Shown piece by piece: positions 8,976 through 18,403 of a stretch of 64,000 nucleotides of DNA. A model generated the notes under the pieces. The model was not told the origin of the DNA. It did no database searches and saw only the letters and a list, made by a program, of their open reading frames with translations. The first letter of the stretch is position 1. The number at the start of each line of letters is the position of its first letter. Origin of the DNA: Nothophaeocryptopus gaeumannii. Its lineage: Eukaryota; Ascomycota; Dothideomycetes; Mycosphaerellales; Mycosphaerellaceae. Made by a program: the position numbers and the translations under genes. Location: assembly GCA_031771865.1 (NCBI GenBank), contig JASISA010000042.1:923501-987500 (forward strand). Reading direction: 5' to 3'.

Positions 8976-11954
8976 TCACATGAGCGTGCAGCCCACTCCG
9001 TACATGGCTCGTTCCACATCGCCCTTCACTAGATACCAATCAGCTCTGCGCTCAGCGAACTCGTACACTTCTTCAGTCGGGAAGATTCCGTGGTATCGCT
9101 GAGAGTCAGTGATGACGGTTGCAAGCTCTTTCGACTGCTTGGCGGTGGTTGACTCCTTGGTACTCAACAGACTCGCCCGTTTGTTCTTGCCATTCGAACC
9201 AAAATAGCCGGCCGGAGGATCGATATAGACGAGGTAAATCTGACTCATCTCCCGCATCGCCTCGTAGTACGGGATCAACGGCTTCTGTCGCAGTGTTGCG
9301 ACAAAAGAGCTGTAGTGATTGATGTCACTGATCAGCTTGATTGACCCATCAACGCTGATTCGCTGACGCTTGAAGTGTTTGCATAGCGCAGTGAACAGGC
9401 GCAGTCCAACTTCCTGGTTGAAGACATCTAGCATATTCTTGTCCGTGCTACCGACAAGCATGCTGGTGTGGCCTTGAACCATGTCGACGACCTGTTTGGC
9501 TGTTGTGCTGGGACCGATATCGACGACACCTTCTTTGCCCGGATTGAAGTCCGTTGGTGTTTGGGTCGTAGCGCATATATACTCCACTTCATCCATGAGC
9601 ACATCGATACCTCTGTTCAGACCGGCAGCCACTCGGTCGTCAAGCATTTGCTCAAACTTCTTCTTGTCGTTCACTGCTGGGTTGAGGAAGTCGTCGGTCT
9701 CGATGAGCTTGGTCGAGACAAGCTCCTGTGAGTAGAACACGTCTACCATCTGTTGGATCAAATCACCAACATTCACCAGCTCCAGAAAAGTGACCAATGG
9801 CTCAACTCCAGTATGAGTAGCGGCGGACGGCGTATCCCCGTTGTTCGTCTCAGATTTGAATTTGCGCACCTCACGCGGATTGTACTCGCTCAAATGCCCG
9901 ACCGCTTTGTCAAAGCCATTCTTAATATGCTGGCTGCCAAGGATCTCGAGCAGCGTCACAAATATGGTCGAGCACTGCTTCTTCGCCTCTTCACTGTCCT
10001 TGGCACCTATTTGCACCATTAGTGCGGTGCGCTCGATCGAAGCTTTGGCGATGTGCGTCAAGTTTACAGCGACTTCAATGCTGAATAGCGACTTTATGCC
10101 CTCGAGTCTTGAGTTCATGATGGCAGCTTTGGCAGCAAGCTCGGTGGTCGGCGGCTCTTGCACCGGTGTTGCTGCGCGTGGAGTCGGAGTGCCTGTGCCT
10201 GTCAGAGTCGGCGTCCTCGGCCGACCTCCGCTGTAAGTTGTGTCTACGGAGTCGAGATTTGCGGACGATTTGCTCGCGACGGTTGCAGGCTTAGCCGATG
10301 CGAATGGCGAAGGGAACGCGTTGACCGGCATCATGACTACCTTCTTGAACGACGAGAGGAAGTCTCGTTTTGCCGCTTGTCGGTTGACGTTTGACATGAA
10401 GAATGACTCGGTGTTGGCCTCCTGCTCTTTGAGATCTCTCTCCCATTGATTGACCTCGGCCTCTGCTTTCGAACGAAAGCATTCGAATTCCTCGGCAAGA
10501 TAGAGATCAACGTGCTTGTCAAAGCATTGCACAAGTGCTTGCTTCGCCGTTTCGGCAAAGTCTTTCGGCGATGCCGTGGTTGGTCTCAAAGAAGCGACGA
10601 GTCGAAGAGCCTGTGCAAACGTGCCCGCAACAGCCTTTACATAAGTGTCGATGTCTCGGCCGTGGGCTTCGTCAAACAATGCTGTAAGATACTCGGAGAC
10701 TACGTCCTCGCAAAGTCGTGCCCAGAAAGGAGTCAGCACGTCCACCGAAGTAGGAAAAATGGCATCGATGATATCCGCCTGCTGAACCATCGTCGCCGCC
10801 AGATGCTCGAAAAAGCGCTGGGATGAATTGAGATCAACATGGCCCGGCGCACAACCTTCTAGACAATCCAAAGGGTTACCAATCCGCTTGGTTCTCGTCA
10901 TGACTGGGTGGTTTGAAATGAAGGAATCAATACCTGCGCTGCCGCCGTTCAGAGCGACCAGCACATGCGCGTAACGGTGCATTCGACCTCGTATGTCATC
11001 GGCGCGGTATGCTTGTTCGAATTCTTGCAGAACGGCATGTTCAAATTCGCCTATTCTGGAGTCAAGAGTCTGCTCTCGATGCGTCCAACCAGGCGATATA
11101 TCACATTGTGCAAAGCGTTTGAGGTTGCCCAAAATCTGAGCTTGAGGCTCCGGGTCACGATAAAGGCGGTAGATCAGAGCTTTGCTGGCTTGAAAGCCTG
11201 TATGTTGGGCGAGGTCGAAGTAAATAGGGGCCAATGCGCCGTATACCTTGGCAAATTCCTGCCTCGCGAAGCCTCGTATCGAGCGAACCCGCTTGAACAC
11301 AGTAAGGGCTGCGTTCTGATACAGATTTGGCCCATTGGTGGCAGGTGAAGAGGGAGATCCGGATGTAGTCAGCTCGTCGAAGCCATCGGAGAGAGCGCCT
11401 TTCCTGCGTTGTGGTGTCTGCGGACTTTCAACGGATCTCCGTACCTTCTCTTCTTCAGCATTAGCATCGAACAGTGTGACACTCCCAGCATGCCTTCTCC
11501 CGCCTCCAGCCACACCAGTCGCAGTACCAGGCTGATTCACACCAGTCGGTCTAGTCTGTTCCGCCTGCTTTGCTTGCTGTGCTTCGACCTTCCTCTTCAT
11601 AGCTTCTTCAACCCGTTGCCGCGCTTCGGCCTCATTCCAGGCACCCATGGCCTTGAGCTTCTGTATCCATCGCGTGTCATCATACACCATCTCCTGCAGC
11701 CTGCGCGACACCCGGGCAAAGCGAAGCAGGTCTGACACTGGCAGATAGTCTAGTATTGTCGCGATGAGCTCAGCTGGCAGCACCGGTTTGGATGCCACCA
11801 GCTGTGTATTGCGCAAGGAGGAGAAGACATTCTCGTTACTCCTAACGGCGCCATTGATCTGGACCTTCTTCAGGTGCTCGAGGTGGGAGGGGTCGCGCGA
11901 GTGTCGCTTCTGTGCCTGGGCGTCTCTCAGGGAGGGAGTCGATCGGCCGCTCAT
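8976..11954 (-). CDS. RCY1: Recyclin-1, F-box and Sec10-like protein
   Basis: One exon, 992 residues, from ATG 11954. An F-box (about 59-97, LPAELIATILDYLPVSDLLR) is followed by a Gln/Ala-rich linker and a long helical Sec10/exocyst-like region. This order is specific to fungal recyclin-1 (yeast Rcy1, fission yeast Pof6). The protein ends in CTLM, a prenylation (CAAX) box, which yeast Rcy1 also has, and this supports the C-terminus. Known role: an SCF-type or SCF-independent factor acting with Rab GTPases to recycle membrane proteins from early endosomes to the Golgi and plasma membrane, at sites of polarised growth. It is divergent from the next gene across 770 bp. No lesion is seen. Confidence 0.9.
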   Translation of the reverse strand: MSGRSTPSLRDAQAQKRHSRDPSHLEHLKKVQINGAVRSNENVFSSLRNTQLVASKPVLPAELIATILDYLPVSDLLRFARVSRRLQEMVYDDTRWIQKLKAMGAWNEAEARQRVEEAMKRKVEAQQAKQAEQTRPTGVNQPGTATGVAGGGRRHAGSVTLFDANAEEEKVRRSVESPQTPQRRKGALSDGFDELTTSGSPSSPATNGPNLYQNAALTVFKRVRSIRGFARQEFAKVYGALAPIYFDLAQHTGFQASKALIYRLYRDPEPQAQILGNLKRFAQCDISPGWTHREQTLDSRIGEFEHAVLQEFEQAYRADDIRGRMHRYAHVLVALNGGSAGIDSFISNHPVMTRTKRIGNPLDCLEGCAPGHVDLNSSQRFFEHLAATMVQQADIIDAIFPTSVDVLTPFWARLCEDVVSEYLTALFDEAHGRDIDTYVKAVAGTFAQALRLVASLRPTTASPKDFAETAKQALVQCFDKHVDLYLAEEFECFRSKAEAEVNQWERDLKEQEANTESFFMSNVNRQAAKRDFLSSFKKVVMMPVNAFPSPFASAKPATVASKSSANLDSVDTTYSGGRPRTPTLTGTGTPTPRAATPVQEPPTTELAAKAAIMNSRLEGIKSLFSIEVAVNLTHIAKASIERTALMVQIGAKDSEEAKKQCSTIFVTLLEILGSQHIKNGFDKAVGHLSEYNPREVRKFKSETNNGDTPSAATHTGVEPLVTFLELVNVGDLIQQMVDVFYSQELVSTKLIETDDFLNPAVNDKKKFEQMLDDRVAAGLNRGIDVLMDEVEYICATTQTPTDFNPGKEGVVDIGPSTTAKQVVDMVQGHTSMLVGSTDKNMLDVFNQEVGLRLFTALCKHFKRQRISVDGSIKLISDINHYSSFVATLRQKPLIPYYEAMREMSQIYLVYIDPPAGYFGSNGKNKRASLLSTKESTTAKQSKELATVITDSQRYHGIFPTEEVYEFAERRADWYLVKGDVERAMYGVGCTLM

Positions 11955-12724
11955 GGTGTGCGTGTAGATGTCAGGAGACAGCCGATGCCAATGTTCGCGA
12001 CAGACATTAGACTTTGCAAGGCCTGTTGCCGTGAATGCGGGCTACTGTATGCTGTGTATGTACGTACTACTAATCCTCCGCTGTCACTCAAAGGCAATGC
12101 TGAAGGTACAGTACAGTAATGCTGACCTCCCGCCCGGCGAGATGCTGTCACCGTTCGCTGCGAGCAGGGGTTTGCTTGGTCCGAGGCTCGCATGGCTGCA
12201 TGAAATCCGATCTCTCCAACATCTTCACGCCCAACTTCAACCCGGTTTCTCGCTCCCCAAATCGCCCAGTGCCGTCGGGACGGTACATTGGGAAGATGGC
12301 CACTACAATAATGCGCCGTAGTCATCGTACCGACGTCGGCGGATTGGGCAGCCACGATGCTCGATGATGGTCGGCTGCAACACAAGCGTGACAAGCTGGA
12401 ACAAGTTCTATGCGAGACTACCCAGGCCCCAACCAAGCGCGGGATTCCTTGACCTGCAAGCGAATGTCACAAGCTCCCTGCCACATCATCGTAGCAGAAT
12501 CAAGGCGCGTGCCCATCACCATCAATATACCATCCAGTGCCGGCCGCCATCGGTAAGTGTCGTCCATTCGCCCTGCCATTCTTTCCTGTCGCTTCCTGTC
12601 ATCTTGTATTGCGCGCATTGTCCCTGCCATTGCTTCCCGCCTCGCGCTGCATACACCTCACCTGGCGACATCCACATTGTCCTACATTGCCTGAGAACCT
12701 CCTCCATTGGAAACACGACGCAAC
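11955..12724. promoter_or_regulatory. Divergent intergenic region RCY1 / SKAP-repeat gene
   Basis: About 770 bp between two divergent starts. It should hold both promoters. Pyrimidine-rich tracts (about 12570-12640) precede the plus-strand gene, as is common in fungal promoters. No specific binding site could be assigned. Confidence 0.5.
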
Positions 12725-13588
12725 ATGTGCTGGCCAACTCATACCGATGAGTACCGGCCACCGATGCCGCGGTATAGAAGTACTTCAAGGAGATATAGCC
12801 GACGATATGTGCGAACCCCAAGCCCACCACCAATGCGCCGGATTGAGAGGACCTACGTGCGTAGAGCGCCCTCGCCTCTCCCTCCTATGCCCCCACCGCC
12901 GGCGAGTCTGCCACCTCCGCCTATCTCGATACATCCTCCGTCCTCTAGGGCGCCCTCTGCTCTTCCACCACTTCCGAGCAAACCACCTTCCGCGGCTCCC
13001 AGCAAAGCTCCAACCGCAGTCCCTGAAGCACCCCCTCCTCCGAGCAAGGCGCCATCAGCAGCTCCGAGTAAAGCTCCAACCGCTGCTCCAAGTAAAGCGC
13101 CGACGGCAGCGCCCAGTAAAGCGCCCTCTGCGGCTCCAAGCAAGGCGCCTACTGCAGCCCCGAGCAAGGCGTCTTCAGCAGCTCCGAGCAAGGCGCCTAC
13201 TGCAGCTCCCAGCAAAGCACCTTCCAAGGCACCCTCTAAAGCGCCAACTGCTCCAGAGCCACCGCCTGGCAGTAAAGCTCCGAGCAAAGCTCCAAGCAAG
13301 AGGGGATCGAAGTCTTACGTTAAGGATGAGAGTAGCGTAAGCTCGGGTTACAATGTCAAGTCTCGTTCCTCTCGGCAGTCAAGTGCTCCTCCCACTGAGG
13401 TCTCCATACACGAGAAGGAACGAGAGATCAGGCGTTACTCGCGCCCACCAAGTAGGGATCAGTGGGAGACCTATCGTTATGTACCGTCCCCACCGAGAGA
13501 GTATAGCCGGAGTCGAGCAAGGAGTGTAAGCCGACGCCCGAATGATGATGATGCATTCTCACGAACGAAGATTGAAATCACGAGGTAG
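12725..13588 (+). CDS. Low-complexity Pro/Ser/Lys repeat protein, SKAP repeats
   Basis: 287 residues from ATG 12725 (MCWPTHTDEYRPPMPRYRS). The N-terminus is Arg/Pro/Ser rich, with poly-Pro patches near 55-80. A repeat tract of AAPSKAP(T/S) units follows (about 85-193), then a basic, Ser/Arg-rich C-terminus with YSRSRARSVSRR. No globular domain, signal peptide or membrane segment is visible. The repeats vary at codon level (GCT/GCG/GCC, AGC/AGT), which argues for selection on the peptide rather than recent DNA slippage. The protein may be disordered; SR-like ends suggest RNA or nuclear binding, but that is speculation. The opposite strand is also open, as a Gly/Leu/Ala-rich frame, and I treat that as a shadow. 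Confidence 0.6.
   Translation: MCWPTHTDEYRPPMPRYRSTSRRYSRRYVRTPSPPPMRRIERTYVRRAPSPLPPMPPPPASLPPPPISIHPPSSRAPSALPPLPSKPPSAAPSKAPTAVPEAPPPPSKAPSAAPSKAPTAAPSKAPTAAPSKAPSAAPSKAPTAAPSKASSAAPSKAPTAAPSKAPSKAPSKAPTAPEPPPGSKAPSKAPSKRGSKSYVKDESSVSSGYNVKSRSSRQSSAPPTEVSIHEKEREIRRYSRPPSRDQWETYRYVPSPPREYSRSRARSVSRRPNDDDAFSRTKIEITR
12976..13302 (+). repeat. Coding minisatellite, SKAP units
   Basis: Imperfect repeats of about 24 bp encoding AAPSKAPT/S, grading at the 3' end into 12-bp units encoding SKAP. They lie inside the gene at 12725. Confidence 0.85.
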
Positions 13589-14153
13589 AGACGCATGCAT
13601 GTCTAAGTGACTTCAATGTAGAGGAGTGGAAGAGCCCGCGAGTGTCATTCTAGCATACGCATCTGATTGTATTGCATGGCCTGACCTTGTGCTTCTATCA
13701 CGAGACGCACAAGCATTTAAAGATGCACGAGATTCATATTGAGCGAGGCGCTGGTGAATGCTGCGATTTCGCTAGAGACGTAACGGCTGATCTGTACGGT
13801 GTTGTCTACATGAGTATATACATGCTTTATTATGCATTGAGAAATCACAAGCTTTGGTCTTCATATTGTGAGTGAACACAGATCGGACTTGAGAAGCCTG
13901 AGGCACCAACAGCGCACGCTCTGACTTCAGACTTCGAACCTCGAGGCTTCCTTCTCAGACGAAGATCCTTCGACCTCACGGAAACGACACTAACACCTGG
14001 TGAAACTCACACTCTGCGCCATCTTACAGCGTCCTACAAACCTGGAGTACTCGTGCGACACTTGAGAACCCTGCTCGCGTGACGTCCGGATTTGGACATG
14101 CGACAGTAATTGCACACCCTGGCCAGCCGCACGAGGAGCAATGCTCCGCAACC
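13589..14153. other. Intergenic, promoter of phosphatase gene
   Basis: About 565 bp between two plus-strand genes, with no recognisable coding content. It should hold the 3' UTR of the SKAP gene and the promoter of the synaptojanin-like gene. Confidence 0.5.
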
Positions 14154-17100
14154 ATGCCCATCCGCGTGTTTCTGAGGGACTCGCCTCAGCGCGCAATTGC
14201 TTTGGCCACCGATAGCCATGTTCTCATTTTCAAACACAGCCCTTCCGCCACTCCCGGAGGTGCTCCCAAGCATGGATCCACGTCATCCGTCAACGAAGGT
14301 GGCGTTCCGCGCTGCATCGTGGAGTTCTCACCATGGGAAGGCCAGGATATGACCGGCTACCGAACGCTGAGTTCTATGCAAATACAGGGCACTTTGGGAC
14401 TGGTTACAATCAACGGCGATGTATTTTTGTGCGTCGTCAACGGCAGCACGAAAGTGGCGACTGTTCGTCCAGGCGAGCATATCCAGAGAATCCTGAGCGT
14501 CGAATTTCACTGCCTCAGCCGTGGAGACTACGATCACTTGCTGCATGATCAAGTCAATCCATTCCCGACTGACGGCCTCGATGCGGATGGCTACGATCAT
14601 GGCGGATACAAAGAGCCGCTGCTCGAGCATCCATGCATGGCGCTCAAGAAATTACTGAGTGGAGGGAGTTTCTACTACAGTGCAGATTTCGATTTGACCA
14701 AGCGAGTGCAAGATCGCCCAGCAGAGACGAGTACAGTCGCTATTGATAGCCTGGATGCCGGGTTTCTGTGGAACACATACATGATCCAGCCGTTGGTGGA
14801 CTTCCGGAGCCGGCTGAGCCAGCATGAGAAGGAAGCACTGGATCAATCGAGGATCTTGACGAGTGCCATTCGAGGATTCGCTGGGACGGTAGCGGTGCCT
14901 GCGTCGAGCTCGCCCGCCAGGAGGGCAAATGCTGGACTTCCAAGCACCATGACTCTCATCTCAAGGCTGTCTTGCCGCCGAGCTGGCACGAGGTTCAATG
15001 CCAGAGGTATCGACGATGATGGCAACGTTGCCAACTTTTCCGAGACCGAAACCGTATTCACGACCGACACGCTATGCTTTTCCTATGTCCAATGTCGTGG
15101 AAGCGTACCGCTGTTCTGGGAACAGCAGTCAGGTTTGCCGGGACAGCAAAAGATTCAGATCACCAGATCAATCGAGGCAACGCAACCAGCTTTTGACAAA
15201 CACATGCAACGTTTGTCCGAGAACTATGGAGACATCGTTGTCGTCAATCTGCTTAGTGAAGAGAAATCCCAGGAGCTTCAGCTCACCAGACAGTACTTGC
15301 ATCACATCGATCACAGCACACTGAATCACCCAGTTGACAAAGCCGCGGAATCAGAACATCGACATGTTTCTGCTGTCAACTATGACTTCCACGCCGAGAC
15401 TCGAGGTCCCAATGGTTACGAAGCTGCCAGTGGCATCAGACGTTATATTGAGAGATCAGCCATCGCATTCGAGTACTACCTCAGTGAGGACTCCCACGAG
15501 ACGATCACCAAAGATGGCCGGCAAGTATCGATCCTTGGGCAGAACGAAGTTCTGAAGCAGGCCGGCGTATTCAGAACCAACTGTCTGGACTGCCTAGACA
15601 GGACGAATCTGGTACAGACCATCATTTCACAAATCGCCATGACGAGTTTCATAAGCCAGCAAGGGGAGGATAGGCCGACCTCCGACTTCTGGGCCAGACA
15701 TGGTATGCTTTGGGCGGACAATGGCGATGCGCTGTCCAAGATATATGCAGGTACTGGAGCGCTCAAATCGTCTTTCACCAGATCCGGCAAGATGTCGTTG
15801 GCGGGCACGCTAGCAGACCTCAGGAAGTCTGCACAGCGCTTCTACATCAACAACGTCGAAGACAAGGGTCGGCAAGAAACTATAGACATGTTGCTAGGCC
15901 GCTTGGTTGGCCAAACGCCTGTGCACTTATATGATCCGATCAATGACTGGGTGACGGCGGAGCTCAGCAAGCGAAATGTAGAGTACACCACCTCAGCAAG
16001 GATCAATATTTGGGCTGGTACATTCAATCTCAATGGCAAGACGCATGGTGCGAGGGATGATCTTTCAGGCTGGATTTGCCCAAGCGTGGAGAATGAGTTC
16101 CGCCACCCTGAAATAGTGGCAGTCGCATTTCAAGAAATAGTGGAGCTTGACGTTGGGCAGATCATGTCCACTGATCCACATCGGCGGAGTATATGGGAGG
16201 ACGCCGTGAAGCAGACCTTGAACGAGAATGCGCAAAAGCATGGAGGAGAAGATTATGTCTTGCTTAGAGGTGGTCAGCTGGTCGGTGCATCGCTCTCGGT
16301 ATTTGTGAAAGCCAGCAGCCTGCCGATGATCAGAAATGTGGAAGGTGCCGTCAAGAAGACTGGACTGAGCGGCATGGCTGGCAACAAAGGTGCTGTCGCT
16401 ATTCGCATGGAATACGGCGATACAGCAATCTGTCTCGTCACGGCGCATTTGGCTGCTGGTTTCGGCAATTACGATGAACGGAATCAAGACTATAAGACGA
16501 TATCATCGGGTCTTCGCTTCCAACGAAACCGATCCATTGACGATCACAAGACTGTCATCTGGCTTGGTGACTTCAATTACCGCATTGGTTTGGAAAACGA
16601 AACCGCTCGGGCACTTATCAAGAAGCGCGACCTCGGACGATTGTATGAGAATGATCAATTGAACCTGCAGATGGTTCACGGCAAAGTCTTTCCGCACTAC
16701 TCGGAGCAGACACCTACATTCTTGCCAACGTACAAGTTCAATCTTGGCACAGATGAGTACGACACGTCGGACAAGGCTCGCATCCCAGCGTGGTGCGACC
16801 GTATCCTGACCAAGGGCGACAACATCCGACAGCTCTACTACGATTCGGCGCCCTTACGTTTCTCAGACCATCGTCCCGTATGGGGTCTTTTCTCCTGCAC
16901 GATCAATGTCATAAACCAAGCCAAGAAGGACAAGATCAGCAACGAGCTATATGCTAAGCGGAGATCCGTCGTGGGCAACCACACTGCCAGCCTGGTGGCA
17001 GAAAGTGACGATGAATCGCTTTATGGATACGACTCGGTTGAGCCCGGCCTACCACCTGCGAGCTCAGACAAACGCAAATGGTGGCTCGACAATGGTATGC

Positions 17101-17867
17101 CGGCGAGGTCGACCGTCAAGCCTCCTAGCGCTCAACATGTGCCCAACCCTGGAAGGCCATCAAACCCTTTCACACCCACCAATGAGCCGGACTGGGTCAA
17201 GGTCGAGAAGCCCGGGAGCACGCCACCATCACGGCCCGCTTCGTTGTATAGTACCTCGGAACAGTCACTTCCTACAGGCCAGGGACAGGGACAAGTGGTG
17301 CCTAGGAAGCTCCCGCCCTCTTTCAAAGCCAATGAAGCACCCGGATCAAAGTCATCTGATGGGGCAGATGATAACGGCAGACCCGGCACACCAGCTCCAA
17401 GAGTGCAGCTTAAGCAGACGCTCCGTAAACCCGCGCCGCCAAAGCCAGGTCCGAAGCCGACTCTTCTTAGGAGTGAGAGTCAGCAATCGGGCGTCTCAGA
17501 TACAGCCAAGAACGTCCCACCACCTCCTGAGCCACGGCGCTCGAATAATGCTCCTGCGGCTATTGTCAACTCGATGAGGAATAACGTTCCACCCCCACCG
17601 CCCGATCCTAGGAGGTCGAATAATGCTTCTCCATTATCGCGAGTCAACGGAGCTCCAGGCATTGGTGTCGAAAGGTCGCAATCGCAGCGTGTGGCCAGTC
17701 CAGCGCCTCAACCCCCACCGTCTAGGAAGCCTGTGAGGAGTGAGACGGTGAACAGTGCCCAGAGCGACGGACCTGCATTGCCACCTAGGAAGCCGACGAA
17801 TGTCTTGGATGAGGGCGCAGAGGAAGGGAACGAGTTGAAGGATTGGGTTCCTTTGAAGCCGAATTGA
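14154..17867 (+). CDS. Synaptojanin-type polyphosphoinositide phosphatase (SAC plus 5-phosphatase)
   Basis: One exon, 1237 residues, from ATG 14154 (MPIRVFLRDSPQR). The N-terminal half is a SAC domain with the catalytic RTNCLDCLDRTN motif (CX5R, about 475-484). The second half is an inositol polyphosphate 5-phosphatase: WAGTFNLNG near 620, FQEIVEL, GNKGAVAIRM, LGDFNYRI, PAWCDRIL near 880 and SDHRPVWG near 905. The last 300 residues are proline rich, with PPPP tracts that could bind SH3 or actin-patch proteins. This layout matches yeast Inp52/Inp53 and Aspergillus synaptojanin-like proteins. Known role: removes phosphates from PI(4,5)P2 and other phosphoinositides during endocytosis and Golgi-endosome traffic. 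Which Inp paralogue it matches cannot be settled by eye. Confidence 0.92.
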   Translation: MPIRVFLRDSPQRAIALATDSHVLIFKHSPSATPGGAPKHGSTSSVNEGGVPRCIVEFSPWEGQDMTGYRTLSSMQIQGTLGLVTINGDVFLCVVNGSTKVATVRPGEHIQRILSVEFHCLSRGDYDHLLHDQVNPFPTDGLDADGYDHGGYKEPLLEHPCMALKKLLSGGSFYYSADFDLTKRVQDRPAETSTVAIDSLDAGFLWNTYMIQPLVDFRSRLSQHEKEALDQSRILTSAIRGFAGTVAVPASSSPARRANAGLPSTMTLISRLSCRRAGTRFNARGIDDDGNVANFSETETVFTTDTLCFSYVQCRGSVPLFWEQQSGLPGQQKIQITRSIEATQPAFDKHMQRLSENYGDIVVVNLLSEEKSQELQLTRQYLHHIDHSTLNHPVDKAAESEHRHVSAVNYDFHAETRGPNGYEAASGIRRYIERSAIAFEYYLSEDSHETITKDGRQVSILGQNEVLKQAGVFRTNCLDCLDRTNLVQTIISQIAMTSFISQQGEDRPTSDFWARHGMLWADNGDALSKIYAGTGALKSSFTRSGKMSLAGTLADLRKSAQRFYINNVEDKGRQETIDMLLGRLVGQTPVHLYDPINDWVTAELSKRNVEYTTSARINIWAGTFNLNGKTHGARDDLSGWICPSVENEFRHPEIVAVAFQEIVELDVGQIMSTDPHRRSIWEDAVKQTLNENAQKHGGEDYVLLRGGQLVGASLSVFVKASSLPMIRNVEGAVKKTGLSGMAGNKGAVAIRMEYGDTAICLVTAHLAAGFGNYDERNQDYKTISSGLRFQRNRSIDDHKTVIWLGDFNYRIGLENETARALIKKRDLGRLYENDQLNLQMVHGKVFPHYSEQTPTFLPTYKFNLGTDEYDTSDKARIPAWCDRILTKGDNIRQLYYDSAPLRFSDHRPVWGLFSCTINVINQAKKDKISNELYAKRRSVVGNHTASLVAESDDESLYGYDSVEPGLPPASSDKRKWWLDNGMPARSTVKPPSAQHVPNPGRPSNPFTPTNEPDWVKVEKPGSTPPSRPASLYSTSEQSLPTGQGQGQVVPRKLPPSFKANEAPGSKSSDGADDNGRPGTPAPRVQLKQTLRKPAPPKPGPKPTLLRSESQQSGVSDTAKNVPPPPEPRRSNNAPAAIVNSMRNNVPPPPPDPRRSNNASPLSRVNGAPGIGVERSQSQRVASPAPQPPPSRKPVRSETVNSAQSDGPALPPRKPTNVLDEGAEEGNELKDWVPLKPN

Positions 17868-18403
17868 AGATGGTGGCATTCCTACAGAAGTAAGTTGAGA
17901 GTGAGACTTTCGGTCTCGCTGAGGTGGATGGTTTTGGACGGGTGGATGACGCTAAGAGATATGAATTGAATGCACATTGTTCTAAGAAACACAGTTTTTA
18001 AGATTGAGTCTCAACGATAAGGCTAGTGCTCTACAATCCTTAGGTATGATCCGCGCTTTTAGAGCCAGCCTTGTGATCACTGAAGTGATCGTTGGCCCAT
18101 GCATTCAGTTCATTAGTTCGGACAGTGCGCGTGGGTGCCAATGATTGGCCAGACTACAGCGAGCTGCATGAAGGCAACTCGACTGCACGTCGAAGGCAGA
18201 CGGCTGCGCCCCTTGTGGCACTCAATCTACAAACTCCGCCACGACGAAACCGGCGGTGATAATCTCACGCGAGGTCATTTGGAAAGCCACCGGTTCTGCT
18301 TACTTTAACATACATCGGGAATACAGTAGTAGCTAGTCATCTCCTTCGTTGTACCTTGTCTTGTATCGCGTTCCACTTCCACGGCCCGCCATTCTCTATT
18401 AAC
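17868..18403. other. Intergenic, no gene recognised
   Basis: About 535 bp between two plus-strand genes. No coding signal is seen. It should contain a 3' UTR and the promoter of the ubiquitin-like-domain gene. Confidence 0.5.

Noticed and set aside
12853..13299. Minus-strand Gly/Leu/Ala-rich frame over the SKAP repeats
   Set aside because: It is the mirror of a low-complexity repeat; no start context or domain.
13920..13995. GGTTCGA-like T-loop on the minus strand, possible tRNA
   Set aside because: The flanking bases do not pair into a T stem and no acceptor or anticodon arm can be drawn.
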